A DNA stretch of 64,000 nt. Origin: Cupriavidus sp. 2SB (lineage in GTDB: Bacteria > Pseudomonadota > Gammaproteobacteria > Burkholderiales > Burkholderiaceae). The stretch spans positions 62,001-126,000 of the forward strand of contig NZ_SCMX01000003.1 in assembly GCF_005503625.1 (NCBI RefSeq). Direction: 5' to 3'. A program made the translations under genes and the position numbers. Within the stretch, counting starts at the first letter, position 1. Every line of letters begins with the position of its first letter. Below the pieces are notes generated by a model, which saw only the letters and a list, made by a program, of their open reading frames with translations, was not told where the DNA came from and did no database searches. Below are positions 34,272 through 44,225 of this stretch, one piece after another.

Positions 34272-35186
34272 GTGGCTTTCCAGGAATGTGTGATCGAAAT
34301 TGCGCAGGAACAGGCTGAAGTCTGGTCCGACGCATTGTTCGACCTCGGCGCGCTGTCGGTCTCGGTGGAAGACGCCGATGCCGATACGCCCGACGAGCAA
34401 CCGCTCTTCGGAGAGCCCGGGATGGAGCCGACGCGGCTCGCCTGGAACCGTTCGCGCGTGGTGGCGCTCTTCGACGAAGAGACCGATCCCGCACTGGTGG
34501 TCACGGCGGCTGCGAATCAGCTCGGAGTTGACCCAGTGCCGGCGTTCACGCTGCGCGCCGTGGAAGACCAGGACTGGGTGCGTCTGACCCAGTCGCAATT
34601 CGAACCGATCCGCATTGGTGAGAAGATCTGGGTCGTGCCGTCCTGGCACGATGCGCCCGACCCCGACGCTGTCATCCTGGAACTCGATCCGGGCCTGGCG
34701 TTTGGCACGGGCAGCCACCCGACCACGCGCTTGTGCATGCAATGGCTGGAGCAGAACGTGCGGGCAGGCGAGACCGTGCTCGACTACGGCTGCGGCTCGG
34801 GCATCCTGGCCATCGTGGCGAAGAAGCTCGGTGCCGGCGATGCGGTGGGCATCGACATCGATCCGAATGCCGTGGAAGCGTCGCGCTATAACGCCGAACG
34901 CAACCGCGTGGAAGCCAGCTTTGCGCTGCCGGAAGCGGTGTCCGAAGCCACGCACGATCTGGTGGTGGCAAATATCCTGTCCAACCCGCTCAAGCTGATG
35001 GCCGCGATGCTCAGCGCACGCGTGCGTCCGGGCGGGCGGTTGATCCTGTCCGGCGTGCTGGAACGGCAAGCCGACGAAGTGGCCGCGTCCTACGCGCCGT
35101 GGATCGCCATGTCGGTATGGCGCAGCGAGGAAGGCTGGGTGTGCCTGCACGGCACGCGTCCGGCAAACATCCCCCAACAATCCTGA
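34272..35186 (+). CDS. prmA: Ribosomal protein L11 methyltransferase
   Basis: SAM-dependent methylation of ribosomal protein L11. It is 304 aa with a small N-terminal substrate-recognition domain, a linker, and a methyltransferase domain showing [36 protein letters not shown] (motif I), [10 protein letters not shown] and [14 protein letters not shown] (motif IV, NILSNPL where many have NILAGPL). The start codon is GTG at 34272. It overlaps nothing but is tightly packed between accC and the DUF3426 gene. Confidence 0.96.
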   Translation: MAFQECVIEIAQEQAEVWSDALFDLGALSVSVEDADADTPDEQPLFGEPGMEPTRLAWNRSRVVALFDEETDPALVVTAAANQLGVDPVPAFTLRAVEDQDWVRLTQSQFEPIRIGEKIWVVPSWHDAPDPDAVILELDPGLAFGTGSHPTTRLCMQWLEQNVRAGETVLDYGCGSGILAIVAKKLGAGDAVGIDIDPNAVEASRYNAERNRVEASFALPEAVSEATHDLVVANILSNPLKLMAAMLSARVRPGGRLILSGVLERQADEVAASYAPWIAMSVWRSEEGWVCLHGTRPANIPQQS

Positions 35187-35195
35187 TCCTTCACT

Positions 35196-36917
35196 ATGGC
35201 TGCTGCCAAGCTCGTTACGCGCTGTCCGGCCTGCCGCACCGCGTTCCGGCTTGTCGCGGACCAGTTGCGGCTGCGCCAGGGCCTGGTGCGCTGCGGACAA
35301 TGCGACACCGTCTTCGACGCGCGCGAACACCTGATCGAGGTGCCCGTGCGCACGCCCGGCGCAGCACCGGCGCCCCCGTCCCCAACTTCGCCTGCGAACC
35401 CTGCAGCACCTGACACCGCACCCGCCTCCGCAACAGCCTCAGCCGTGACGATGGCTGCCGCGCTGGCGCACGCGGAGCGGATGCAGGACAGCGCGCGGGC
35501 CCGCGAACAGGAAGCACCGTTCGACCCCGGCTTCGATCCCGGCTACGAAGTGCCCGCGCTCGACTCGCCGACGACGATGATGTCGGAACCCGAGGTCACG
35601 CCGCCCGCTGACGAACAACCGACGACGGAAGACCGGTTGGAGACGGAGTCGGAAGGTGAGCCGGAGGGCGAACCTGCACCTGTGCCTTCGCCGGAACCGG
35701 AACCGGAACCGGAAGCAGAACCAGAACCTGAACCTGAGCGACCATCGGACCCCGACGAAACCGAGGCTTCGGTCCCCGACGCCGACGATCTCTACGCGCC
35801 CCGCAGCGCACCGCCGGTGCCGTGGCCGATTCTGGACCATGGGACGTTCGACCACGACGAGTCTCCCAGCGCCGCACCTGAAGCGACGAGCCCGCAAAGT
35901 TCGCCGGGTTCGCCAGGTTCGCATTCGTCACTGGACCCGGCAGCCGCATTCGCTCCGCAGAATCCATCGACCCAGCCACCATCGGGCGCCTATAGCGCCA
36001 AGGCAAGCTGGCCCGCGCTGTTTCCAGCGGAAGCGCCTCAGGCGCCCCATGCGGTGCAATCGGTGCCGGCGCCAGCATCCGTGCCGGACCTGACCATCGA
36101 TGGGATATCCCCGCCAGATGCGCCCCCGCCGCCTGCTCCCGTGGACATCGTGCCCAGTGCCAGCGGTTTTCTTCGCGTGGCAGACCCGACCGATCCCGAA
36201 GCCGAGGCGTGGGCAGCACAGGCCAAGGATGTCATCGAGCACGATCTCGGCGTCACGCCGCGCGATGGCACACCCGATGCCGTAGCACGCGAAGCCACCA
36301 CGCGCCACTGGCTGAGTCCGGACGCTTCTGCACCGTCATCAAACCCGTCGGGCCCGGGCTTCGCGCCCGACTTCCTTCGCCATACGCGCGGGCGCGAACA
36401 AGCTCGCACGCCGGCCAGGACCGTGTCGCGACCGAAGAACACGCGTGGCTGGAAGGTCGCTGCGGTCGTCGTGTTGGCGATCGGCGCAATTGCGCAGACT
36501 ACCTATCTCACACGATCGTATCTTGCCGGTAGCGTACCGATGTTGCGGCCATTGCTCGAAGCCGCCTGCGCGCCGCTCGGTTGCGACGTGCCGCCGTGGC
36601 GTGACCTTGAATCGCTACGCATTGAAAGCTCCCAGTTGCAGAAGCAGGACGAAGGCACCGACGCCTACCAACTGGCCGTCACGCTGCGCAATCAGGGGCG
36701 TGCGACCACGGCCCTGCCCGCTATCGAACTTGTCATGACGGATCTGCAGGACCAGCTACTGCTGCGCCGTGTGCTGCTGCCTGCCGAGTACCTGGAGGCC
36801 GCACAGCGCGGTTTTGCTGCAACGGGTCTGCGCGCGGGCAGCGAGCTACCGGTTCGGGTACGATTCCGGACGCAGCAGGCGGCAGCAAACTACCGCGTGC
36901 TGATCTTCTACCCCTGA
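35196..36917 (+). CDS. Zinc-ribbon and DUF3426 domain membrane protein
   Basis: A 573-aa protein. Residues 1-40 form an MJ0042-type zinc ribbon: [20 protein letters not shown] then [12 protein letters not shown], i.e. two CxxC pairs. A long, disordered Pro/Ala/Glu-rich linker follows, including EP repeats (about residues 165-185). One membrane helix ([18 protein letters not shown]) precedes a C-terminal periplasmic DUF3426 domain ([20 protein letters not shown]). The order prmA - DUF3426 is common in Betaproteobacteria. Function unknown. It starts 10 bp after prmA. Confidence 0.9.
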   Translation: MAAAKLVTRCPACRTAFRLVADQLRLRQGLVRCGQCDTVFDAREHLIEVPVRTPGAAPAPPSPTSPANPAAPDTAPASATASAVTMAAALAHAERMQDSARAREQEAPFDPGFDPGYEVPALDSPTTMMSEPEVTPPADEQPTTEDRLETESEGEPEGEPAPVPSPEPEPEPEAEPEPEPERPSDPDETEASVPDADDLYAPRSAPPVPWPILDHGTFDHDESPSAAPEATSPQSSPGSPGSHSSLDPAAAFAPQNPSTQPPSGAYSAKASWPALFPAEAPQAPHAVQSVPAPASVPDLTIDGISPPDAPPPPAPVDIVPSASGFLRVADPTDPEAEAWAAQAKDVIEHDLGVTPRDGTPDAVAREATTRHWLSPDASAPSSNPSGPGFAPDFLRHTRGREQARTPARTVSRPKNTRGWKVAAVVVLAIGAIAQTTYLTRSYLAGSVPMLRPLLEAACAPLGCDVPPWRDLESLRIESSQLQKQDEGTDAYQLAVTLRNQGRATTALPAIELVMTDLQDQLLLRRVLLPAEYLEAAQRGFAATGLRAGSELPVRVRFRTQQAAANYRVLIFYP

Positions 36918-36999
36918 ATTCCATCGCCCCCGCCACGCCGGCCGGCAATGTACTGGACCGGCGGGCCGTATTTCATCCATTCCATCAGGAGAACGCACC

Positions 37000-37500
37000 A
37001 TGAGCAACGTGACCCTCGGCGGCAACGCCATTGAAGTTGGCGGCAAGTTTCCCCAGGCTGGCGACAAGGCCCCGGCCTTCTCGCTGGTTGGCAAGGATCT
37101 GAAGGATGTGACGCTTGCCGATTTCGCCGGCAAGCGCAAGGTGCTGAACATCGTCCCGAGCCTGGACACGCCCGTGTGCCAGGCATCGGCGCGCAAGTTC
37201 AACGAAGCCGCCAGCAACCTGACCAACACCGTAGTACTGACGGTATCGGCCGACCTGCCGTTTGCCATGGGCCGCTTCTGCACCGCCGAAGGCCTGGCCA
37301 ATGTGGTCACGCTGTCGACGATGCGCGGCGCGGAGTTCAAGAACGCCTACGGCGTGGACATCAAGTCGGGCCCGCTGGCCGGCGTATGCGCACGTGCCGT
37401 CGTGGTGGTGGATGAGAACGATACGGTCAAGTTCAGCGAACTGGTTGCCGAAATCAAGCAGGAACCCAACTACGATGCTGCCCTGGCCGCGCTCAAGTAA
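37000..37500 (+). CDS. tpx: Thiol peroxidase
   Basis: Atypical 2-Cys peroxiredoxin that reduces lipid and alkyl hydroperoxides with thioredoxin. It is 166 aa. The peroxidatic Cys60 is in [10 protein letters not shown], and the resolving Cys94 is in [12 protein letters not shown], matching the Tpx spacing. The ATG at 37000 is preceded by AGGAGAA. Confidence 0.97.
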   Translation: MSNVTLGGNAIEVGGKFPQAGDKAPAFSLVGKDLKDVTLADFAGKRKVLNIVPSLDTPVCQASARKFNEAASNLTNTVVLTVSADLPFAMGRFCTAEGLANVVTLSTMRGAEFKNAYGVDIKSGPLAGVCARAVVVVDENDTVKFSELVAEIKQEPNYDAALAALK

Positions 37501-37535
37501 ATCTGTGCGGTAGGACACAATCGATTGTTACCCAT

Positions 37536-37556
37536 CCGCCCGTCATGCACGGGCGG
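37536..37556 (+). terminator. Possible terminator hairpin after tpx
   Basis: The 8-bp arms CCGCCCGT and ACGGGCGG enclose a 5-nt loop, followed by AATTATTTAATTT rather than a clean T run. It may slow or end transcription before the kinase gene. Confidence 0.4.
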
Positions 37557-37610
37557 AATTATTTAATTTACTTGTTACGGCCCTGAGTGCGCGGGCCACT
37601 TGGAGAAGAA

Positions 37611-38558
37611 ATGTCCAGCCTGATCTGCGGCTCCGTTGCCTACGACACCATCATGACGTTCGACGGGCGCTTTCGCGAACACATTCTCCCGGATCAGATT
37701 CACATGCTGAACGTCTCCTTCCTGGTGCCGGGCATGCGTCGCGAGTACGGCGGCTGCGCCGGCAACATCGCGTTCACACTGAAGATGCTCGGCGGCGATC
37801 CGGTCGTGATGGCCACGGTAGGCCAGGATGCCGGCCCGTACCTGGATCACTTCCGCGACCTCGGCATCGGCACGGACCACATCCGTACGCTGCCCGATAC
37901 CTTCACCGCGCAGGCCATGATCACCACCGATCTGGAGAACAACCAGATCACCGCTTTCCACCCGGGTGCGATGAACCAGTCGGCGCTCAACAGCGTGCGG
38001 GACACCGTGAAGTCGGGCCAGCGTCCGGCACTGGGCATCGTCGCCCCGGACAGCCGCGAGGGCATGCTGCACCACGCACGCCAGTTCGCCGAGGAAGGTA
38101 TCCCATTCATCTTCGACCTGGGACAGGGCATGCCGCTGTTCAACGGCGAGGACCTCCGGCAGTTCATTGAACTCGCCAGCTACGTGACGGTCAATGACTA
38201 CGAAGCGCAGGTCATGTTGTCTCGCACCGCATGGACCAGTGCCGACATCGCCGCCAAGGTCCGCGCGTTCATCGTGACGCACGGCGAACGTGGCGCCACC
38301 ATCTATGCAGATGGCCAGCAGCACGCCATCCCGGCGGTGCAGGCCGAACGCGTGGTCGATCCCACGGGGTGCGGCGACGCCTTCCGCGGCGGTCTGCTCT
38401 ACGGCATCGAGAATGGCCTCGACTGGCCAACCACGGGTCGCCTCGCCTCGCTGATGGGCGCCCTCAAGATCGCTCAGCAAGGGCCGCAGAATCACTGGAT
38501 TTCGCGTGAAGAGATCGGCAGCCGGTTCGAATCGGCGTTCGGATATCGTTACGCGTAA
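37611..38558 (+). CDS. PfkB-family carbohydrate/adenosine kinase
   Basis: A 315-aa ribokinase-fold kinase. The N-terminal MSSLICGSVAYDTIM and GGCAGNIAFTLKMLGGDP form the substrate side. DPTGCGDAFRGGLLYG is the C-terminal signature with the catalytic Asp and anion hole. Sequence details such as YGGCAGNIAFTLKMLG resemble bacterial proteins annotated as adenosine kinase, but the substrate cannot be fixed here. The ATG at 37611 follows a GGAGAAG site. Confidence 0.9.
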   Translation: MSSLICGSVAYDTIMTFDGRFREHILPDQIHMLNVSFLVPGMRREYGGCAGNIAFTLKMLGGDPVVMATVGQDAGPYLDHFRDLGIGTDHIRTLPDTFTAQAMITTDLENNQITAFHPGAMNQSALNSVRDTVKSGQRPALGIVAPDSREGMLHHARQFAEEGIPFIFDLGQGMPLFNGEDLRQFIELASYVTVNDYEAQVMLSRTAWTSADIAAKVRAFIVTHGERGATIYADGQQHAIPAVQAERVVDPTGCGDAFRGGLLYGIENGLDWPTTGRLASLMGALKIAQQGPQNHWISREEIGSRFESAFGYRYA

Positions 38559-38627
38559 GATGGAAACGATGCACCGCGCGCATCGGACCTGAAACACGAA
38601 CGGCGCGGCATTCAGACGGGAGTTGCC

Positions 38628-39095
38628 ATGAATCAGATCTTCCGAATTGGCGGCGTGGCGATACTGGCCACGGCAGCATTGGTCAGTGGCTGCGCCAACT
38701 ACTCGAACTCCGGCAGCGTCTATTCGCCGGGCCAGGCACAGCGCGAGCAGGTGGTGCGCTACGGCGTTGTGCAAGGCGTGCGCGAGGTGATGATCCAGGG
38801 GGCATCCACCGGCGCCGGCACCATCGCCGGCGGTGCGATCGGCGGCGTGGCAGCAGGTAGCACCATCGGCAGCGGTGGCGGTTCCGTAGCGGCTGGCCTG
38901 CTGGGCGCCGTGCTTGGTGGACTGGCTGGCAGCGCCGCGGAGAATCGCATCACCCAGCGCCGTGGCCTGGAAATCACCGTACAGTTGGAAGACGGCGACG
39001 TGCGCGCCATCACGCAGGAAGCCGACGAGATGTTCCGTCCCGGCGATCGCGTCAGGTTGCTGTCATCGGGCGGCGTGACGCGCGTGACGCACTGA
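38628..39095 (+). CDS. SlyB-like glycine-zipper outer-membrane lipoprotein
   Basis: A 155-aa lipoprotein with a signal peptide ending LVSGC (residues about 16-20). A central glycine-zipper pair of hydrophobic segments (GTIAGGAIGGVAAGSTIGSG and VAAGLLGAVLGGLAGSAAEN) is typical of SlyB/PCP outer-membrane lipoproteins. A C-terminal beta region (TVQLEDGDVRAITQEADEMF) follows. The role is likely structural in the envelope. Confidence 0.9.
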   Translation: MNQIFRIGGVAILATAALVSGCANYSNSGSVYSPGQAQREQVVRYGVVQGVREVMIQGASTGAGTIAGGAIGGVAAGSTIGSGGGSVAAGLLGAVLGGLAGSAAENRITQRRGLEITVQLEDGDVRAITQEADEMFRPGDRVRLLSSGGVTRVTH

Positions 39096-39118
39096 TTCCC
39101 TTATCCGTTCTAAAACAG

Positions 39119-39148
39119 ACGCCGCGTGCCCTCGGGCCGCGGCGTTTT
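39119..39148 (+). terminator. Intrinsic terminator of the SlyB-like gene
   Basis: The 8-bp arms ACGCCGCG (39119-39126) and CGCGGCGT (39138-39145) are followed by TTT-G-TCTTT. It is 24 bp beyond the stop codon. Confidence 0.8.
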
Positions 39149-39175
39149 GTCTTTCCGCTTCCGGTGCTTCGGCAA

Positions 39176-39212
39176 ATAAAAAACCCGCCGGGCACGTGTG
39201 CCATCGGCGGGT
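39176..39212 (-). terminator. Intrinsic terminator of the histone H1-like gene
   Basis: ACCCGCCG (39183-39190) pairs with CGGCGGGT (39205-39212), and an inner GGCAC/GTGCC stem lies within. On the minus strand the stem is followed by TTTTTTATTT. Confidence 0.85.
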
Positions 39213-39321
39213 CGGCAAGACTTGCTGTCTTGCGGACCGGATACGCCGTATCCGGTCAGTGCGGCACGCGATGCGTGCCCAGGCAATTCCCTGTGGTGAC
39301 CGCTCGCACGAGGCGGAGCGA

Positions 39322-39906
39322 TTACGGACGGTTGCCCGTCGGGAACGGCCAGGCCGCAGCCGGGTTCAGCGCGGTCTTTGCAGCAGCTGCAGGGGCAACG
39401 GCAGGCGCCGCAGCAGGCTTGGCAGCCTTCTTGGCAGCGGGCTTCTTGGCAGCAGCCTTCTTGGCCGGTGCAGCAGCCTTCTTGGCAGCCGGCTTCTTGG
39501 CAGCAACAGCCTTCTTGGCCGGTGCAGCCTTCTTGGCGGCAACCTTCTTCACTGCGGCCTTCTTGGCCGGTGCTGCCTTCTTGGCGGCGACCTTCTTGAC
39601 CGCTGCCTTCTTGGCGGCAACCTTCTTCACTGCAGCCTTCTTGGCCGGTGCTGCCTTCTTGGCGGCGACCTTCTTGGTTGCAACCTTCTTGGCCGCAACC
39701 TTCTTCACTGCAGCCTTCTTGGCCGGTGCTGCCTTCTTGGCGGCAACCTTCTTCGTTGCTACCTTCTTGGCGGCGACCTTCTTGGTTGCTGCCTTCTTGG
39801 CGGCCGGAGCAGCCTTCTTGGCGGCGACCTTCTTCACGACGGCCTTCTTGGCGGCCGGCTTGGCGGCCTTCTTAGCCGCCGGCTTTTTCTTTGCAGCAGT
39901 TGCCAT
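39322..39906 (-). CDS. Histone H1-like Ala/Lys-rich nucleoid protein
   Basis: A 194-aa protein built almost entirely of Ala, Lys, Pro and Val. Degenerate repeats such as KKVAAKK, KKAAPAKK and KKVATKK run from about residue 5 to 160, followed by a short neutral Ala-rich tail ending WPFPTGNRP. Proteins of this type (BpH1/BPH2, AlgP/HctB-like) bind DNA non-specifically and compact the nucleoid. The ATG at 39906 has GGAG upstream. The DNA is correspondingly repetitive (GCCTTCTTGGC units), so copy number may vary between strains. Confidence 0.93.
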   Translation of the reverse strand: MATAAKKKPAAKKAAKPAAKKAVVKKVAAKKAAPAAKKAATKKVAAKKVATKKVAAKKAAPAKKAAVKKVAAKKVATKKVAAKKAAPAKKAAVKKVAAKKAAVKKVAAKKAAPAKKAAVKKVAAKKAAPAKKAVAAKKPAAKKAAAPAKKAAAKKPAAKKAAKPAAAPAVAPAAAAKTALNPAAAWPFPTGNRP

Positions 39907-41614
39907 GGATAACTCCTTCACTAACGTGAAATATCGAATGACCTAAATGGACGACCCGACCGACCCGAGGCGCGTCTGACGCGATCCCCAATCGAGCGAG
40001 CGATTCATCGGCGCACGACACTTCTCTAACCGCACGCTAATGAATTCGGTGGCAGGGAAACCATCGCGCGTCGCACCGCGCGGCATGGTTCGTTCACGGC
40101 GGCACGAGATCCGCGCGCTGGTCACAAAGCCAGCGTACAGGCGGATCTCCGGGGCAGGCCGTGCCCTGGAATATTCGATTGGCCCGCGCCGTCCGTCGTG
40201 TCGGCGCGCAGCCAGAAAAGAGGAGATATCGGTCAGCAGGCCTGCAGCACGGGCTTGGCCTCGCGCACTGCAGACGGCATTCATCAGAGGGTAGCTCGCC
40301 CATCCCGTCATTGGGCTACAGCACACTGCACGCGTTGTAGAAAACCGGATCGGCTCGGTCTGCGTCAAAGTTCTGGTGCTCCTCGGCTACCCGCATTCAC
40401 TCGGTCATCGAGCATCGTGTCATCGTTACTTGTGCTTGCTTGTTGTGACACGACACGCGATGCAATGAAGTGAGACTCTTGTCAAGGCGAATCATAATTC
40501 GTTTGCTCGATGATGTTAAGAAAAAAGTGCAAAAAAACTTGCGCGCAAGATCGAATCGATCTACTTCGTGCGCGCTCTGCGATGACAACACCATCGACAC
40601 ACACATCGATCTCGACTGCCATACCATCAACGAAGTTCCATCGGCGTGTGTCGGCATGATGGTCCGACGCGTCGTCACGCGTCTTCGTCGAGCATGCGCG
40701 CATTGCATTCACGCACGGTGCAACACGTGCGCAGTCACCATCGCGATGCGCTTCGAAACTCCACGCCCACGCACAAGCCAACGGCTGGAGAACCGCATGA
40801 ACATTGGCTTTTCGGATCATGCGCATGTCTCTCGCGCTTGTCGCGCGCAACGTCGAGCAAGAGGCGCCGCCGCTTCTGGCCCAACCGAGACGTCGTCGTT
40901 TCGACATCCTTGCGCAGAGAAAATAAATCGCTCGTTCGCACATCGCGCCGATGCAACGACGCGTTGCGCACGCATCGATTCGGCGGTCGCTTCAGTACGA
41001 CGAAAGAGTGATGCGTCAGCGCAACGGTTTGTCTCTGCGACGCGTGTTTGCGTCCATGCATCGGCATCGATCGATACCAACTCGAATCGAATTCGACATG
41101 CGCGACAGGCGTCGACACACGCGCGCATCCGTCTCCGGCTTGCATCGCTTGCTTGCAGATTGGATCGATAGCGCATCAACCGCGCATCGGCATCGTCGAT
41201 GCACGGCAGGCGAACGATCTCTTGATGTCTGACCTGACAGTCGTGGGTCGCTATCCACTCCGATGGCGAACGTGGTGCGAACACGCGTGTGCGCCTCCGG
41301 GTTCCTACCAATACCTGGCGCAGGAGCGCACCAAGAACGGAGGGCTAGAGGAATACCTCGGACGATCTTGCCCTCCCGATATGCTGCACGACAAAATCCC
41401 GTACAGCCGCCAACCGCCAGTCGCTCTGGCTATGTCACGGGGGTTGCTCTGGTGCGTACGCAAATGATGGGGGTCATTGCGGAGCGCACCGACCCCCAGT
41501 AGATTGGCGTCGCGTGTGGCAACGCCCTGACGCAACGTTCCTCGCCTTGCTGCAACCCTGCGACACTGCACGACTAAACGACCGAAACACTGACACTCTG
41601 AAAAGGAGACTTCA
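39907..41614. other. 1.7-kb region with no convincing gene
   Basis: Open frames of 130-230 codons exist on both strands around 40470-41310, but they overlap one another and translate to Cys/Arg/His-rich sequence with no family resemblance and no good ribosome-binding site, so I leave them out. The part 40500-41220 is unusually rich in TCGA (19 copies by eye) and in CGCATCG-like words. An AT-rich spot at 40515-40540 (A6 and A7 runs) adjoins the palindrome CTTGCGCGCAAG (40538-40549). A hairpin with arms GGGGGTC/GACCCCC lies at about 41469-41497. The region also contains the promoter side of the H1-like gene. Confidence 0.5.
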
Positions 41615-42088
41615 ATGCGCCTGACCGACATCCGCGCCCTGCTTCGCGCCGCCATCCTGGCTTCCACTTTTGTCGGCACCATGGCAGCCAGCGCAATGGC
41701 CGCCGCCCAGGCCACGCCGGCCGGCACGTGGCACACGATCGACGACACCACCGGCAAGCCGCGCGGCGTCATCGAGATCACCGAGAAGGATGGCGTGTAC
41801 AGCGGCAAGCTCGTGAAGAGCCTGGTGCCGACCGAAGGCAAGCCATCCACTTGCGAGAAGTGCACCGACTCGCGCAAGGATCAGCCGATCATCGGCATGA
41901 CGATCCTCACCGGACTGAAGAAGACCGGCGACAACGAATGGACCGGCGGTGAAATTCTGGATCCCGAGGCCGGCAAACTTTACAAGTGCAAGATGTCGCT
42001 GGCCGACGACGGCAAGACCCTCAACGTGCGCGGCTTCATCGGCATCAGCCTGATTGGCCGCACGCAGAGCTGGATCCGCCAGCAGTGA
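41615..42088 (+). CDS. DUF2147 family secreted protein
   Basis: A 157-aa protein with a Sec signal peptide (cleavage after about residue 30, SAMAAAQA). A DUF2147 domain follows: GTWHTIDDTTGKPRGVIEI near its start, a CEKC motif in the middle (STCEKCTDSRKD), and LNVRGFIGISLIGRTQSW at the end. Function unknown; periplasmic location expected. The ATG at 41615 follows AAAAGGAGAC, a strong ribosome-binding site. Confidence 0.92.
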   Translation: MRLTDIRALLRAAILASTFVGTMAASAMAAAQATPAGTWHTIDDTTGKPRGVIEITEKDGVYSGKLVKSLVPTEGKPSTCEKCTDSRKDQPIIGMTILTGLKKTGDNEWTGGEILDPEAGKLYKCKMSLADDGKTLNVRGFIGISLIGRTQSWIRQQ

Positions 42089-42236
42089 TGGCCAGCGCCC
42101 ATCGCTGCGCATTATCGCGGGGCTGTGGGGGCGGCAGGCAGGCGACCCAGCCTGCCTCCACTCGCTACAGGTAACTGACAGCTTCCTTCGGTAGGATGGG
42201 TATCTCAAACCCACATAACATTCCGGAGACTGAAGC

Positions 42237-43220
42237 ATGACCGATTCCCTCCAAGGACCCGTCCGGGTTCTGGCACTCGCCGCTGCTACCGCCGCCACCA
42301 CGCTCCTCGCTCCGCTTGCGCATGCCGCCGACCCGTGGCCGAATCACGTCATCAAGTTCGTCGTGCCGTTCACGGCCGGCGGCGCCAACGACCTCGTGGC
42401 GCGTGCCGGTGCCGAAGCCGTCAGCAAGCGCATCGGCCAGCCCGTGGTAATCGAGAACCGTCCGGGAGCAGGTGGCGTGGTGGGCGCGGACTACGTGGCC
42501 AAGAGCAAGCCCGATGGCTATACGTTCCTGGTCGGCGCCGTGGGCACCGTCACCAACGGCCTGATTCGGCCGAAGATGCCCTACCAGCCTGACGACCTCG
42601 TGCCGGTCGGACTCATCGCGGTGAGTCCGTCGGTCATCGTGGCATCGCCGTCGCTGCCGGTGAACAATGTCTCGGAACTGGTCGCCTACTCGAAGAAGCA
42701 GGGTGGCGTACCGTTCGCCACGGCAGGCAGCGGCAGCACGCCGCATTTCGTGGAAGAGATGCTCAAGGAGAAAGGCGCCGACCTGACCGTGGTGCCTTAC
42801 AAGAGCGGTTCGGAAAGCATCACTGCGGTGATCGGCGGCCAGGTGGCTGCCACTTCGGAAGCGTCGATCGTGGTGCTGCCGCAGATCAAGGCCGGCAAAC
42901 TCAAGGCGCTGGGCGCGACGTGGGACAAGCACATGCCCGCCGCACCCAATATCCCGACCACGGCCGAGCAAGGCCTGCCCGAAGTTCGCATCGGCCACTG
43001 GGCGGGCATCTTCGCGCCCAAGGGGACCGACCCCGCCATCGTCAAGCGCCTGAATGCAGAGTTGACGGCAGGCATGCAGAACACCGAGATCCGCGAACGG
43101 CTGATCCAGAACGGTATCGAGCCGGCCGGTGGTTCGGTGGAGAGCTTCGTCGCGTTCATCAAGTCCGAGCGCGATCGTCTGGGACGTATCGCGAAGAACG
43201 CGCACATGAGCGCCGAGTAA
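42237..43220 (+). CDS. Bug-family (TctC-like) tripartite tricarboxylate receptor
   Basis: A 327-aa periplasmic solute-binding protein. A signal peptide ends at AHAADPWP. The mature part has the Bug hallmarks IKFVVPFTAGGANDLVAR and VVIENRPGAGGVVGADYVAK, and the later PNIPTTAEQGLPEV. The family binds carboxylated small molecules and is vastly expanded in Burkholderiales. No TctAB permease genes are adjacent, so this is an orphan receptor. Ligand unknown. Confidence 0.94.
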   Translation: MTDSLQGPVRVLALAAATAATTLLAPLAHAADPWPNHVIKFVVPFTAGGANDLVARAGAEAVSKRIGQPVVIENRPGAGGVVGADYVAKSKPDGYTFLVGAVGTVTNGLIRPKMPYQPDDLVPVGLIAVSPSVIVASPSLPVNNVSELVAYSKKQGGVPFATAGSGSTPHFVEEMLKEKGADLTVVPYKSGSESITAVIGGQVAATSEASIVVLPQIKAGKLKALGATWDKHMPAAPNIPTTAEQGLPEVRIGHWAGIFAPKGTDPAIVKRLNAELTAGMQNTEIRERLIQNGIEPAGGSVESFVAFIKSERDRLGRIAKNAHMSAE

Positions 43221-43258
43221 TTCTTCCCGCGCGCTGCCTGCCGCTCGCTGTCAACTGC

Positions 43259-43288
43259 AAACAAGGCCCGCTTCGAGCGGGCTTTGTT
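43259..43288. terminator. Terminator between Bug receptor and LysR genes
   Basis: AACAAGGCCCGCT and AGCGGGCTTTGTT form a 13-bp stem with one G-T pair and a loop of about 3 nt. The genes on either side converge on it. Confidence 0.8.
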
Positions 43289-43340
43289 CCTTATATATAG
43301 TCATCGCGCGACGCATGCGAAGCATCGTGCATACCGGCCA

Positions 43341-44225
43341 CTAGCCGAACTGTTCCGCCAGCGCCTGGCGCGCCTGACCAATGAACTCGCTCTCACCGCG
43401 CCGCGCCCCTAGCAGATAGAACTCCGCCGATGGCAGGGCCGGCAGTTTCCATTTGGCCACGGCCGCCGCATCCAGCGGCTGCACACCGGGGCCGATGGCC
43501 GACGCGTTGAGGCACGACACACCCAGGCCCGCAGCCAGCGCCAGGTGCAAACCCGCCACGCCGGACGCCGAATGCGCAATGTCGAACGTGCGCTTGCGGC
43601 GGATCAGCAGCTGCACCACGAACTGATGCATCGAACAGGTATCGGGCAACAGCACCAGCGGCAGCGTTTCCGTTGCCGCCTCCGCCACCTCGGGCGCGGC
43701 CACCCACGCCAGTTCCTCGCGCCGCAACACCACCCCGCCTCGCGCGGCGGAGCGGGACTGGGCGCCGCTGCCAACGAGCCGCATGCCGAGACCGATATCG
43801 AATGCATCCATGTCCGCTGCGGCGTCGATGGCTGCGCTCTTCATCACCGTGACGTGCAGCTTCAGATACGGATAGCGATCGCGCAGGCGGCGCAGCATGC
43901 CGGCGATCTCGCCGGGGCGGAAATAATCGGTCACTGCGAGCCGCAGTTCGCCGTCCAGCGACTGGCCGTGCAACTCGGCCATCGCCAGTTCGTTGAGCGT
44001 CAGGATGCGCCGGGCGTAGTCGAGCAAACGCACGCCGGCGGGAGTCAGTGCCGCCCCTTTCTTCCCGCGCTTGAGCAGCGAAACGCCAGCGCGTTCCTCC
44101 AGCTTGCGCAGTTGCTCGCTCACCGAGGATTGCGAAAGAAACAACCGTGGCGCGGCGGCAGAAAGGCTGCCGCTGTCGGCCACGGCGACAAAGGTCCTGA
44201 GCTGGTCGGTCTCGAAACTGCGCAT
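43341..44225 (-). CDS. LysR-family transcriptional regulator
   Basis: A 294-aa LysR regulator. The HTH region has DQLRTFVAVADSGSLSAAAPRLFLSQ then SSVSEQLRKLEERAG, and ALTPAGVRLLDYARRIL follows. A substrate-binding domain makes up the rest. I used the ATG at 44225 (MRSFETDQL), rejecting an upstream extension of 39 residues. It is divergent from a tautomerase/aldo-keto reductase pair, its likely targets. Confidence 0.93.
   Translation of the reverse strand: MRSFETDQLRTFVAVADSGSLSAAAPRLFLSQSSVSEQLRKLEERAGVSLLKRGKKGAALTPAGVRLLDYARRILTLNELAMAELHGQSLDGELRLAVTDYFRPGEIAGMLRRLRDRYPYLKLHVTVMKSAAIDAAADMDAFDIGLGMRLVGSGAQSRSAARGGVVLRREELAWVAAPEVAEAATETLPLVLLPDTCSMHQFVVQLLIRRKRTFDIAHSASGVAGLHLALAAGLGVSCLNASAIGPGVQPLDAAAVAKWKLPALPSAEFYLLGARRGESEFIGQARQALAEQFG

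Noticed and set aside
39119-39212. A single bidirectional terminator between the SlyB-like and H1-like genes
   Set aside because: Two separate hairpins with T runs on opposite strands are visible, so I list them as two terminators.
40470-41311. Overlapping frames of 136-233 codons on both strands
   Set aside because: They overlap mutually, lack good ribosome-binding sites, and encode Cys/Arg/His-rich strings without recognisable domains. Their openness follows from the skewed word use of the region.
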